Notes under the pieces: generated by a model
Database searches by the model: none
What the model was told of the DNA's origin: nothing
Seen by the model: the letters and a program-made list of their open reading frames with translations, nothing else
Source: Stigmatella aurantiaca
GTDB taxonomy: Bacteria; Myxococcota; Myxococcia; Myxococcales; Myxococcaceae
Length of the DNA: 64,000 bases
NCBI RefSeq assembly: GCF_900109545.1
Contig: NZ_FOAP01000001.1
Location: 62,001 to 126,000, forward strand
Direction: 5' to 3'
Program-made: the position numbers and the translations under genes
In this document: in pieces, positions 8,408-17,234 of the stretch
How the letters are laid out: every line of letters starts with the position of its first letter
Numbering within the stretch: the stretch's first letter is position 1

Positions 8408-8898
8408 GGAACGGTGGCCTCGAAACTGCCGAAGAGGGTGCGGCCGGAGTAGACGTCGGTGCCCTGGACGAAGGTGACGTGGAAGTCCCCGGACACCTTC
8501 GTGCCGGGCAACAGGTCCTTCTGGAAGGTGAGCGTGCCCCGGGCGATGCGGGGAAAGCCGCGCACGGGCTCGTCCAGCACGCTGCGGCTCACCTCCCCGC
8601 GCTGCACCTCGGAAGGCGGGGGGCCGAGCGCCTCCGTCAAATCGATGGGGGTGCCCGGCGCGAAGGTGAGGTTCTCCCGCTTCGCCGTCACCTTGAGGAT
8701 GGTGTTCTCCCCGGCGCCCTGGGGGGTGATGAAGCGCACGGAGACTTCCTCCGGGGTGCCCTGGGCCTCGGCGCGCTCGTAGCGCAGGTCCAGCAGCGGG
8801 CTGACGCTGCCCTCGATGCGGGGGCCCTCGCCGCACGCCCCCAGCAGGCCCGCGAGCAGGCCCGCGAGCAGGCCCGGAGTAGTGCGCGAGGACCTCAC
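8404..8898 (-). CDS. Beta-sandwich lipoprotein of the Glt/Nfs-like operon
   Basis: 164 residues, starting at a GTG that overlaps the stop of the large TPR gene. The signal peptide contains three LLAG-type repeats, encoded by a 12-bp tandem DNA repeat, and ends LLGAC (Cys 22). The mature part is beta-rich (EVSVRFITPQGAGEN, TILKVTAKRENLTFAPGT, GTLTFQKDLLPGTKVSG), consistent with an immunoglobulin-like sandwich. It probably sits at the inner face of the outer membrane as part of the trans-envelope complex. Function is inferred from operon context only. Confidence 0.75.
   Translation of the reverse strand: MRSSRTTPGLLAGLLAGLLGACGEGPRIEGSVSPLLDLRYERAEAQGTPEEVSVRFITPQGAGENTILKVTAKRENLTFAPGTPIDLTEALGPPPSEVQRGEVSRSVLDEPVRGFPRIARGTLTFQKDLLPGTKVSGDFHVTFVQGTDVYSGRTLFGSFEATVP
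8843..8876. repeat. 12-bp tandem repeat inside a signal peptide
   Basis: The unit AGCAGGCCCGCG is repeated nearly three times (about 2.8 copies). On the coding (minus) strand it encodes repeated LLAG units in the hydrophobic core of the 164-residue lipoprotein signal peptide. Confidence 0.7.
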
Positions 8899-11800
8899 TT
8901 GCAGCCCTTCCAGGCGGCGTCCACGTCGGGGCCCGTGAGCGAGGCCAGGTCCTTGAGGACGGACAGCTCGCGCTTGGCGCCCGCCGCGTCGCCGAAGCGG
9001 CAGCGCAGGGCGGCGAGGTTCAGCCGGGCCTTGCCGTAGGTGGGGTCCGCCTCCAGCGCCCGCGCGTACGCCTCGCGCGCGCTCATGGCATCGCCCTGGT
9101 TGAGCAGCGCCCAGCCCAGCGCGTTGTGCGCCCCGGCGCGCGTGTCCTGAAGCTCCGTCACCCGGCCGAAGGTGAGCTGGGCCCGCGCGTACTGGTGGTT
9201 CTCCAGGTACGCCATGCCCAGGGCCTCCAGCGCATCGGCGGACAGCGTGGCCTCGGCCTTCTTGCGCAGCTCGTCCACCGCGGCGCTCCGCGCGGGCGCC
9301 CCGCTCGCGGGCACCGGCAGCGCCGCCGACTCGCTCCGCGAGCGGCAGCCCACCACCGCGGCGCTGAACACCTCCAGCTGCTCGGCGCGGGACAGACAGG
9401 CCTTGAAGGCATCCTCCGCGCGGGTGCGCAGCGGGGCCACCTGCTCCTTCACCGCCGTCTGGAAAGTCTTCGCCTCCGCCGCGGACAGGCCCGCGGGCGG
9501 CGGCGTGGCGTCCACCACGTCCGCCAGGTGTCCGTAGGCCAGGCCCAGCTTCCACAGCGAGGCCACCGCCCACTCCGGGTACCCGAGCGAGGCGGCCTGC
9601 GTGTAGATGCCCTCCATGCCCTGGAGCGAGGCGACCTTCTCCTCCACCTGGTCGGCGGGCAGGTCCTTGTAGCCGCGGTAGAGAATCTCTCCCAGGTACC
9701 ACAGGCCCTTGGCGGCCTCCTCCGTCTGCCCGTTGGGGCCCTGCACGGCGGTGGTGAGGGTGGCGATGAGCTTGTCGGGCGGCTCCTTGGGCGCGGTGGT
9801 GGCCTGCACCTCGGCGAGGATGGCGGCGGCGCCCGTGCTCGTCTTGTCCAGCGCCAGGGCCAGCTCCGCCGACTGCTTCGCGCGCGCGGGGTCCTTCTGC
9901 TTCATGCGCGTCTCGGCCAGCAGCACCAGCACCTCGGCCTTGCGCGGGCCCGCCACCTCGGAGGCGGCCTCCAGGTTGCGCGCGGCATCCTTGTACTCGC
10001 CCAGCGCCAGGCGCAGCCGGGCGGCGTTCAGCCAGCCGTCCACGCCCGTCACGTCCGCGCCGAGCTTCTGGCCCACCTTCTCGAACCACTCCGCCGCCTC
10101 GTCGAAGGCCGCGGCCTCCGCCGCGTGGCGGCCCAGCGTCAGCAGCACGTCGGGCAGGTACTGGCTCTTGGGGTAGTCGGCCAGCAGCTTCGCCCCCAGC
10201 TCGCGCTCGCTGCCCAAGTCCCGCTTCTCGCGCGCGGCGGTGAAGGCGCCATAGAGGGCCTTCTCGCCGATCTCCGTGTTCTTGTTCTGCTCGGCCACCT
10301 GGGTGAGGCCCTGGATGACGTCGCCCGTCTCCTGGGCGCTCTGGAGCGCCAGCTCGTCCAGCGCCTCGGCGCGGCTCTGGGTGAGGATGCGGCGCACGTC
10401 CTCCTGGAACTTCGCGGGCAGCGCGGTGCCGATGAACTTCTTGCCCGTCTCCTCCAGGCCCTTGAAGTCGTTGATCTGCCGCAGGCTGTCGAGCGCCAGG
10501 TTGCCGGCCGCGGGCGCGTCCTTGTGGTTGGGGTGCGCCAGGGCGAAGGCGGTGAAGAGCTCGGAGGCCTTCGGGTAGTCGCCGTCCTCGTAGTAGGCGC
10601 GCGCGATGTTGAAGCGCACCTCCATCACGTTGGGGCTCTGCGGGAAGCGGGTGATGTAGTTGCTGCCCAGCAGCTTGAGCGCCTGGCGCGCGTCGGCCAC
10701 CTCGAAGGCGGTGCGCTTCTGCGCCTCCTCGGGCTTGAGCGTGGAGAAATGCGAGAGCAGGGCCGCGTACACGGCCTCTCCCGCCGCCTTCTCGTCCTTC
10801 TGCTTGGCCTTGTCCTCGTAGCGGGCCAGCTCCTCGTACTGGCGCGCGGCCTCCGGGAAGGCCCCCGAGGCGAACAGCGCCTCGGCGCGGTTCTTCATGA
10901 TGGGCCGCACGTACTGCTCCGGCCGGAACAGGCTCAGGTACTCCTGGTAGGCCGCCGCGGCGGTGACGTAGAGCGCCTTGTCGTCCTTCTTCTGCGCCGC
11001 CAGGTGGAGCTGCGTGGAGAGGTCGCGCGCCATCTCCTCCAGCTCCGCGAGGTACTTCTTGCGCTCGGGCTCGGGCAGCTCGGGGTCGGTCTTGCTCTGC
11101 ACCGCCGAGCGCACCAGGAAGCGGATGTCCGTGGGCTCCGGCAGCACCTTGCCCTTGGAGGCCTTGAGCGCGTCGTACAGCTTCTGGCCGCGCTCCAGGT
11201 CCAGCTCGGGGTCGAACTGGATCTCCATCAGCTTGCGCAGCGCGGGGATGGCGTACTCGTACTGCTGCTTGATGAAGTAGCGGTTGCCCAGCTTGTCGAG
11301 GGCGAGCGCGAACGTGGCGCGGCTTTCGCTGAGCTTCTCGAAGTAGTTGAGCGCGCCCTTGGCGGGCCGGGCCTCGGTGTAGCTGTAGACGAGGTCGAGC
11401 AGCGCCTCGCGCTTCACGTTGAGCGCCTTCTTGGCGTCCACGCCGGGCAGGGGCTCGCTGGCGGCGGCGGCCTCGAAGAAGACGACGGCGTCGGCGTGCC
11501 GGGCCTGGTTCACGCGGATCCAGCCCATCTTGTAGCGGGCCAGGTCATGCACCGGCGAGGGCGGCAGGGCGAGGATGGCCGCGTAGTGCTTCTCCGCCTC
11601 GGCGAGGTCCGCCTTGTCGAAGAAGTGGTCGCCGAGAATTTGTTCAGCCTCCAGGCGCAGGGGGCTCGTGGGGTACTTGCGCGTCAGCTCCCCCAGCGTC
11701 TTGAGCATCTCGTCGAACTGGCCCAGCTCGCGCTGCTCGTGTGCCAGGTAGAAGGTGACTTTGTCCCCGTCGTGGAAGTCCGGGTACTCGCGCAGCAGGC

Positions 11801-12173
11801 GGTAGTACATCTGCACCGCCTTGTTCTTCATCAGCCGCGTCTCCGGGGAGACGATGGCGCCGGTGGCCCCCTCCGGCCGGGACTCGGCCTGGAGGTAGTA
11901 CACGTAGCGGCTCTTCTCCACGTACAGCTCGGCCAGGCGGAACTGGAGGTCCGGCAGGTACGGGGCGTTGCGGCTCTTGGCGATGAGGCGCTCCGTCTCA
12001 CCGATGGAGCGGTCCACCTTGAAGATGTCGCGCTTGAGCCGCGCGATCATCTCCTCGCGCTCCTTGGCCTTGGAGACGATGGGGTTGAAGGCGCGGTCCC
12101 CGCCGCGCGAGGGGGAGGCCGGGGCGGCGGTGAGCAGCGCCGCGGCGAGGAGGCTGCCGAGGGTGCCGCTCAT
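8895..12173 (-). CDS. Large periplasmic TPR protein, GltD/AgmU- or NfsD-like
   Basis: 1092 residues with an N-terminal signal peptide (MSGTLGSLLAAALLTAAPA). The rest is tetratricopeptide and TPR-like helical repeats: YTAR-type pairs such as YLPDLQFRLAELYVEKSRY, FNIARAYYEDGDYPKASELF, and canonical TPRs at the C-terminus (GAHNALGWALLNQGDA). Size, export signal and repeat content match AgmU/GltD (about 1200 residues) and NfsD of M. xanthus, and the position after a second TPR gene and before small lipoproteins also matches. The ATG overlaps the preceding stop. In that family the protein bridges inner- and outer-membrane parts of the machine. Confidence 0.72.
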   Translation of the reverse strand: MSGTLGSLLAAALLTAAPASPSRGGDRAFNPIVSKAKEREEMIARLKRDIFKVDRSIGETERLIAKSRNAPYLPDLQFRLAELYVEKSRYVYYLQAESRPEGATGAIVSPETRLMKNKAVQMYYRLLREYPDFHDGDKVTFYLAHEQRELGQFDEMLKTLGELTRKYPTSPLRLEAEQILGDHFFDKADLAEAEKHYAAILALPPSPVHDLARYKMGWIRVNQARHADAVVFFEAAAASEPLPGVDAKKALNVKREALLDLVYSYTEARPAKGALNYFEKLSESRATFALALDKLGNRYFIKQQYEYAIPALRKLMEIQFDPELDLERGQKLYDALKASKGKVLPEPTDIRFLVRSAVQSKTDPELPEPERKKYLAELEEMARDLSTQLHLAAQKKDDKALYVTAAAAYQEYLSLFRPEQYVRPIMKNRAEALFASGAFPEAARQYEELARYEDKAKQKDEKAAGEAVYAALLSHFSTLKPEEAQKRTAFEVADARQALKLLGSNYITRFPQSPNVMEVRFNIARAYYEDGDYPKASELFTAFALAHPNHKDAPAAGNLALDSLRQINDFKGLEETGKKFIGTALPAKFQEDVRRILTQSRAEALDELALQSAQETGDVIQGLTQVAEQNKNTEIGEKALYGAFTAAREKRDLGSERELGAKLLADYPKSQYLPDVLLTLGRHAAEAAAFDEAAEWFEKVGQKLGADVTGVDGWLNAARLRLALGEYKDAARNLEAASEVAGPRKAEVLVLLAETRMKQKDPARAKQSAELALALDKTSTGAAAILAEVQATTAPKEPPDKLIATLTTAVQGPNGQTEEAAKGLWYLGEILYRGYKDLPADQVEEKVASLQGMEGIYTQAASLGYPEWAVASLWKLGLAYGHLADVVDATPPPAGLSAAEAKTFQTAVKEQVAPLRTRAEDAFKACLSRAEQLEVFSAAVVGCRSRSESAALPVPASGAPARSAAVDELRKKAEATLSADALEALGMAYLENHQYARAQLTFGRVTELQDTRAGAHNALGWALLNQGDAMSAREAYARALEADPTYGKARLNLAALRCRFGDAAGAKRELSVLKDLASLTGPDVDAAWKGCK

Positions 12174-13708
12174 GGCGTCTCCTCGATGCAGCGGCTCTCG
12201 ATGCGCACGCGGTAGTCCCGGAGCTCGTCGTTCCAGTACTCCCCGCCGAAGCGGAAGGCCACCTGGGCGGGCGACAGCAGCTCTTCCTCGGGCGGCACCG
12301 GGGCCTTGGCGCCCCGCTTCACCCGCTCATACAACTTCAGTCCCACTTCGTACTCCATCAGGCGCACCTGCTCGGCGGCGCGCAAGAGTGTGTCGGCTTC
12401 CTGGCGCACGGCCTCGCCGAGCCGCGCCTGGTAGACGCGCTCGGACTCGGCCAGCGACAGGGCATAGAGCTTGGTGAGGTGTCCCTGGAGCCGCTCGCCG
12501 AAGCTGCCCGCGTAGCGGCCCAGCCGCTCGGACTCCAGCTCCAGCAGCTCCTTGAAGCGCGCGGCCCGCTGGGTGTTGCCGTGGGCGGCGGCGGCCCGGC
12601 GCAGGCGCACGTCCTGCGTCAGGTCCTCGCGCGCGCGGATGGACTCCAGCGAGTCCGCGAAGCGGCGCGTCAGCTCCTTCGCCGCGCGCTTGGCGGGCAG
12701 GTAGTGGCACAAGTCGCGGTAGATGAGCGCGCGCAGCAGGTACTTGTCCGGCAGGAACTCGTCGCGGAACGAGGGCGCGTCCAGCGTGGTGAGGATGCCC
12801 AGCGCGGCGCGCAGCTCTCCCAGCTTGTAGCGCGTCCACGCCTCCTCCAGGTAGAGCGTGGCCCGGCCAGGGTCCAACATGGGCAGCTTCACCCGCGCGT
12901 ACGCCTCCAGCGCGCCCGGGTAGTCGGTGCGCTCGTAGCGCAGCCGGGCCACCGCGAGCGCCGCCTCGTTGCGCGCCTCGCGCGTGAGCTTCTCGTCCTC
13001 GGACAGGGCGAGGAAGTCCTGGATGAGCTCCTCTGGGGGCTCCTTCACCGTGCGCAGGCGGGTGACGAGCAGGGCGAACTTCGCGCGGCTGGCCTCGGCG
13101 CTGGTGGGCTCCAGCTTGTCGAAGTGCGTGTGGGCCCAGCGCTCGTTGCCCACGCGCAGGTCCACCAGCCCCTGCTGGTAGTGCGCGTAGGCCCCGGCCT
13201 CCTGCTCCAGGAAGCCCAGGTCCATGGCGCCGAACACCTGCTCGTCGATCATCACCTCGTCGTGCGGCCGGTCCGTCAGCTCGCGCAGGGCCTCCAGCGC
13301 GCGCGGCAGCACGTTGGGGTTGGAGCGCTCGCGGGCGATGCGGCCCAGGTACGTGGCGCCCGCGTGGGTGAGCCCCAGGTCCACGAGGCTGCGCGCCAGG
13401 AAGTACTGCGCCCAGGCGTAGTTGTCGTCCGTGCGGGGCGCGGCCGACAGCCAGGCGAACAGGGGCCCCGCGGCGCCGCGCGGGTTGCCGTCGAAGTACT
13501 TCTTCAGGGCCTCGTCGAAGAGGCGCGGGTCCACCTTCTCGGGGGCCGCCGCGGCCTCGGGTTCCTCCGGGGCGGCGGGGGCCTCGGCCGGGGCCTGGGC
13601 GGGCGTGGAGGCAGCCGCCTCCGGGGCCTGAGGGGCGGCCCGGGCGGTGACGGGGGGGATCAGGAGCGCGGCGCCCGTGAGCGCGGCAAGCAGGGTGCGG
13701 GACATCAT
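12170..13708 (-). CDS. Periplasmic TPR-like protein, GltC/NfsC-like by position
   Basis: 512 residues. It has a signal peptide, then an Ala/Pro/Glu-rich linker (about residues 25-58), then helical TPR-like repeats (FDEALKKYFDGNPRGAAGPL, YAHYQQGLVDLRVGNERWAH, LYLEEAWTRYKLGELRAAL). The last 60 residues are less regular and contain a conserved-looking aromatic stretch FRFGGEYWNDELRDYRV. Both ends overlap neighbours by 4 nt. It lies between an outer-membrane barrel and the large TPR protein, as NfsC does between NfsB and NfsD. The assignment rests on order and architecture. Confidence 0.68.
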   Translation of the reverse strand: MMSRTLLAALTGAALLIPPVTARAAPQAPEAAASTPAQAPAEAPAAPEEPEAAAAPEKVDPRLFDEALKKYFDGNPRGAAGPLFAWLSAAPRTDDNYAWAQYFLARSLVDLGLTHAGATYLGRIARERSNPNVLPRALEALRELTDRPHDEVMIDEQVFGAMDLGFLEQEAGAYAHYQQGLVDLRVGNERWAHTHFDKLEPTSAEASRAKFALLVTRLRTVKEPPEELIQDFLALSEDEKLTREARNEAALAVARLRYERTDYPGALEAYARVKLPMLDPGRATLYLEEAWTRYKLGELRAALGILTTLDAPSFRDEFLPDKYLLRALIYRDLCHYLPAKRAAKELTRRFADSLESIRAREDLTQDVRLRRAAAAHGNTQRAARFKELLELESERLGRYAGSFGERLQGHLTKLYALSLAESERVYQARLGEAVRQEADTLLRAAEQVRLMEYEVGLKLYERVKRGAKAPVPPEEELLSPAQVAFRFGGEYWNDELRDYRVRIESRCIEETP

Positions 13709-14340
13709 TCCGTGGCGCCGAAGTTGAAGGCGGTGGCGAGCTGGAAGGTGGGGACGTTGACGATGCGCGAGGCGCCGGCGAACAGGATGTTGTTCGTCAC
13801 ATCGAGCCGGAAGGAGATGTGCTGGGAGGTGAAGAGGCGCAGCCCCACGCCGATGTTGGCCGCGGGCCGGAAGCCATCATCGCGGTTGAGCTTGAAGACG
13901 GTGGCGCCCGCGAGCACGAACGCCTCGAAGTGCAGCACGCGCCGGTTGAGGAAGGCCGTCTTGCCGTAGAAGGGGCTCCACACCACGTCCGAGCCCACCA
14001 TCCACTGCACCTCGTCCTCGAAGGCGTTGGCGGTGGGCGCCACGCCGAAGTCGCGCTCGAGCTGGCGGCGCAGGCTCGTCTCCACGTTGTAGCTGTAGGC
14101 GCCGCGGCCCACCTGCCACGCGAAGCTGTCGGAGAAGTGGTACGTGTAGCCCAGGGCCGCGAAGTAGCCCTTGTAGAAGGCGTCCGCGGGCAGCGCCCCC
14201 ACCCCCAGCGTCAGCTCGTGGTTGAGCCGGTACAGGCGGTCCTGCACCGCCGAGACGGTACCGGGATTCTCAAGCGCCTCGGCCTGCGCGAAGGCAAGGC
14301 CGGGCACCAGGGACAGGAGGACAAGCAGGGCGTATCGCAC
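13705..14340 (-). CDS. Outer-membrane beta-barrel protein of the Glt/Nfs-like operon
   Basis: 211 residues, GTG start. Signal peptide MRYALLVLLSLVPGLAFAQA. The mature protein alternates polar and hydrophobic residues with aromatic girdles (FAALGYTYHFSDSFAWQVG, AANIGVGLRLFTSQHISFRL) and ends in a strand whose final aromatic (AFNFGATE) is close to the C-terminus, typical of an 8-10 strand barrel. Glt and Nfs loci each encode such barrels (GltA/GltB/GltH, NfsA/NfsB/NfsH); only one is present here. It would anchor the complex in the outer membrane. 53 bases separate it from the FHA/TonB-like gene. Confidence 0.75.
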   Translation of the reverse strand: MRYALLVLLSLVPGLAFAQAEALENPGTVSAVQDRLYRLNHELTLGVGALPADAFYKGYFAALGYTYHFSDSFAWQVGRGAYSYNVETSLRRQLERDFGVAPTANAFEDEVQWMVGSDVVWSPFYGKTAFLNRRVLHFEAFVLAGATVFKLNRDDGFRPAANIGVGLRLFTSQHISFRLDVTNNILFAGASRIVNVPTFQLATAFNFGATE

Positions 14341-14393
14341 AGGGGATTCCAGACGGGGGCCGGCGGGGAGAGGCGGAAAGGGGGTTTCCCGCG

Positions 14394-16589
14394 TCAGTAG
14401 CCGACCGAGTTGAAGAGGAAGGGGTAGGTGATGATGACGACGCCGCCCTTGGGGGAAGGGAAGGCCCACGTCTTCAGGTTGCTGAGGATGCAGGACTCGA
14501 CGGCGCTGTTGCGCAGCGTGGAGGACTTGGTCTTCGCCGCGGCCACGCGGCCGTTGCCGCCAATGGTCCACTCGAGCACCACCTTGCCGGCGAGGCCCGG
14601 ATCCTTGAGCAGGGCCCGCTCATAGCAGGCGTGGACTTCCTGGAGGTGGCTGTTGATGACCTTGGCCACGGCCTCGCGGTCGATGCTGCCCTGGGCCGCG
14701 GACACGCTGCGGGCGGTGGCGCGCGTGACGGTGCCGCCCACCTTGCCCTTGCCCACGCCGCCCGCGCCCAGCGCGCCGATGCCGCCGCCGCCCTTGCCCC
14801 GCAGAATCTCCGCGCCCAGCGTGGCGCCGCCGCCCTTGCCGCCGCCCGCGAGGCCGAACGTGCCCAGGCCCGCGTTGGCGATGGGCGCCTTTCCAATCAG
14901 GCCCGCCAGCTTGTAGTTGGACGCCTTGGCGTTCTTGGCGCCGGGGCCGCTGCCCAGCTTGTCCACCGCCGCGAGCAAGTCGTTGGCCGCGGGCCCGGCG
15001 GCCGACAGCTTGGCCAGGGCCTTGAGGGCGCGGGACTCGGGCGGGGGCGGGGCCACCTCCTTCGGCTTGGCCACGGGCGCCTTCTCCACGGGCTTGGGCG
15101 TGGGCTTCTCGGCCACCTTCTGCGGCGTCTCCTTGGGCTTGGCCTTCTGCTTGATGGCCTCGAGCTTCTTCTTCGCCTCCTCCTTCTTCTTCGGCTCGGG
15201 CATCAGCAGGCGCAGCGCCACGGGCGGGAGGTTCTTCTGGGTGAAGTCCGGGGCCTCGGGCAGCGCGGGCTTCAGGGCGAGGAAGGCGCCCAGGGCCGCG
15301 GTGAAGAAGGCGAAGCTCGCCAGCGCCAGCCAGGGCAGGCCCTTGAGCGGGTTGACCCAGACGCGCTCGGGCACGGGCGCGGCGTAGGCCACCAGCGACA
15401 TCTGCCCTTGCGTCAGACGCACGGAGGCGCCCTCGCGCAGGGTGACGAAGCGGCGGTTGCCGTCGGACTCGAGCCCCGTGGCGTTGAGCGCCTGGAAGCG
15501 CCCATCCGCGCCGCCGCGCTCCACGCCAGTGCCAGGAGGCACGAAGAGGCGGTAGGCGCCGTTGAGCGACTCGGCGAGCGTGAAGGCCTCCTCGGGCAGG
15601 GCGAAGCCCCACAGGGGCATGCCGGCGCTCGCGTCGCTGGCGGCCTTCAGGGGCTTCTTGCCCGGACGGAAGCGGATGGCCTCGCGGCGGACGGTGCCCC
15701 AGTACAGCTCCAGGTAGAGCTGCGCGGGGCCCTTGCCCGGCGCCATGCGCGGCGCCCGGAGGGGACTGGCCTCCGGTTTCACCGCGGGCTTCGCCTCCGG
15801 CACGGGCGGCGTGTCCAGGTCGAGGCCGTCCAGGAGGTCATCGGCCAGCATCAGCGAGGGCAGGGACTCCTCGGCCCGCGGGGCCTCCGGGGCGGCGCGG
15901 CGGCGCGCGGAGGGCATTGTGCTTGCGGGCACGGGGGCGGGCGCCGCCATGGGGACGGGCACCGGGCGGGGGGCCGCGGCCGGGCTGGCCTGAAGGGAGG
16001 CGCCACGCGCGCCCCGGGAGGGCCCGGCGGGCGGGGCCTCGACGATGACCGGCGCCATCGCGGGGGGCGCCGGGGCGGCCGGCTTCACGGGCGCGTAGGC
16101 GATGGGAACGGTGGAGACGGAGATCTCGGGCGGAGCCTCCGTGGTGCCCCACTGGGGCGCGGTCGTCACCCCACCGGCGGGAGGCAGCGGCGCCCGGGGG
16201 GCGGGCCGGGCCGCGGGGGCGGGGGCCGAGCCGAGCAGGGCGGCCACCTCGGGCGGGGGCTGCGGCTTGGCGTCCGGGCGCTGCGAGAGCACGCGGGTCT
16301 TCAGGACGAAGGGGCCACAGAGCACCTCGTCCACGGGGCGGATCTCACACGCGGTGACGCGGTGGCCGTTGACGTAGACGCCCGAGACGGTGCCCGCGTC
16401 CTGGATGGCCGAGCGCCCGTTCTGGAAATACAGCACCGCATGGCGCGGTTCGATGGAGGCATCGTCCAGCACCAGGTCTGAGCCCGGATCCGAGCCGATG
16501 GCGTAGGAGCCAGGCACGAAGACCTCCGTGCCGATGAGAAGCCCATCGCGGAGGATGACGACCTGGAGGACAGAGGGTTGACCGCTCAC
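14394..16589 (-). CDS. FHA domain / transmembrane / AgmX-PglI C-terminal (TonB-like) protein, GltG/NfsG-like
   Basis: 731 residues using the GTG with GGGAGAG upstream; an ATG at 16634 would add 15 residues and overlap the previous gene. Residues 5-100 are an FHA domain (GSDLVLDDASIEPRHAVLYF, NGHRVTA). A Pro/Ala-rich linker and a second beta-rich region follow, then one membrane helix (about 417-440). The periplasmic part has a Lys/Pro-rich segment (463-515), a Gly-rich stretch (570-620) and the C-terminal domain (640-731) with CYERALLKDPGLAGKVVLEW and FPSPKGGVVIITYPF. This FHA-TM-TonB-like layout is that of GltG and NfsG, which couple the AglRQS proton-driven motor to outer-membrane components. 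No aglRQS genes are in the window. Confidence 0.82.
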   Translation of the reverse strand: MSGQPSVLQVVILRDGLLIGTEVFVPGSYAIGSDPGSDLVLDDASIEPRHAVLYFQNGRSAIQDAGTVSGVYVNGHRVTACEIRPVDEVLCGPFVLKTRVLSQRPDAKPQPPPEVAALLGSAPAPAARPAPRAPLPPAGGVTTAPQWGTTEAPPEISVSTVPIAYAPVKPAAPAPPAMAPVIVEAPPAGPSRGARGASLQASPAAAPRPVPVPMAAPAPVPASTMPSARRRAAPEAPRAEESLPSLMLADDLLDGLDLDTPPVPEAKPAVKPEASPLRAPRMAPGKGPAQLYLELYWGTVRREAIRFRPGKKPLKAASDASAGMPLWGFALPEEAFTLAESLNGAYRLFVPPGTGVERGGADGRFQALNATGLESDGNRRFVTLREGASVRLTQGQMSLVAYAAPVPERVWVNPLKGLPWLALASFAFFTAALGAFLALKPALPEAPDFTQKNLPPVALRLLMPEPKKKEEAKKKLEAIKQKAKPKETPQKVAEKPTPKPVEKAPVAKPKEVAPPPPESRALKALAKLSAAGPAANDLLAAVDKLGSGPGAKNAKASNYKLAGLIGKAPIANAGLGTFGLAGGGKGGGATLGAEILRGKGGGGIGALGAGGVGKGKVGGTVTRATARSVSAAQGSIDREAVAKVINSHLQEVHACYERALLKDPGLAGKVVLEWTIGGNGRVAAAKTKSSTLRNSAVESCILSNLKTWAFPSPKGGVVIITYPFLFNSVGY

Positions 16590-16623
16590 GGAGACTCTCC
16601 CTTCGGGTGGCTGGGGCGGGACC

Positions 16624-17040
16624 CTAAGGGTCATAGACGGTGCTGAGGGTTTCGGAACGGAAGCTCTCCCGCTCACGGATCATCGACCGTGTCTTCAGTT
16701 CCTTGCGGTCATAGAGGTACACCGCGCCGGACTTGTTCGTCTGGCCCTGGATGAGCCGGTCATCGAAGTCGATGCGCGCGGGACCCCGGCTGGGGGCGGC
16801 CGCGGCGCTGGCGGACTCCCCGGCGGAGGAGGCGGCCGGCGCAGCGCTTTCCAGCGGCTTCGCGTCGAGCCGGGGCACGGCCCGGGGGGCGCTCTTGGAC
16901 GAGGCCTTCTTGGAGGCGCGGCTCTTCGAGGAGGGGGTCTTGGAGCGGCTGCGTTGTGCCCATGCCTCCGGATTGGCGAGGGGGAGGGGAGAGAAGCCAA
17001 GGAGGTTGGCGACGAGAAGGCCGAGAAGGAAGCGTCGCAT
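16624..17040 (-). CDS. Small exported basic protein heading the Glt/Nfs-like operon
   Basis: 138 residues. The start chosen is the ATG with a GGAAG ribosome site and a clear signal peptide (MRRFLLGLLVANLLGF, cleavage near PEAWAQ). Residues 30-60 are a Ser/Lys-rich low-complexity tract, 60-88 Ala/Ser-rich. The C-terminal 50 residues are ordered and look conserved: RIDFDDRLIQGQTNKSGAVY followed by LYDRKELKTRSM and a basic stretch. No domain name is known to me. It is the first gene of the operon, 34 bases ahead of the FHA protein. A periplasmic partner of the FHA/TonB-like protein is a reasonable guess. Confidence 0.65.
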   Translation of the reverse strand: MRRFLLGLLVANLLGFSPLPLANPEAWAQRSRSKTPSSKSRASKKASSKSAPRAVPRLDAKPLESAAPAASSAGESASAAAAPSRGPARIDFDDRLIQGQTNKSGAVYLYDRKELKTRSMIRERESFRSETLSTVYDP

Positions 17041-17234
17041 TCGGACTTCCAGGTTAAGCGATGGTTGTACCGCCCTGTCAACGCACGCGCCTGGCTGCTC
17101 ACCGAGGGGACGAGATTCCCTGTAGAGGGGTGTCCCCCCCAGTTGGGGAGAACACCCCACGGTGAGGACGAAGGGGTTTTCCAGAAGGCTGGAAAGGGAG
17201 AGTCTCGCGCCGTGTTCGCGACGGTGTTCCCCAC

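Noticed and set aside
9126..12215. A 1029-codon plus-strand reading frame opposite the large TPR gene
   Set aside because: It is low-complexity (Leu/Gly/Arg/Val-rich), has no domain, and mirrors the minus-strand gene, which has a signal peptide, TPR pattern and 4-nt overlaps with its neighbours. High GC keeps the antisense frame open.
14394..16589. A TonB energy transducer of a classical ExbB/ExbD system
   Set aside because: The FHA domain, the AgmX/PglI-type ending and the cluster context fit GltG/NfsG better, and there is no TonB-dependent receptor or exbBD nearby.
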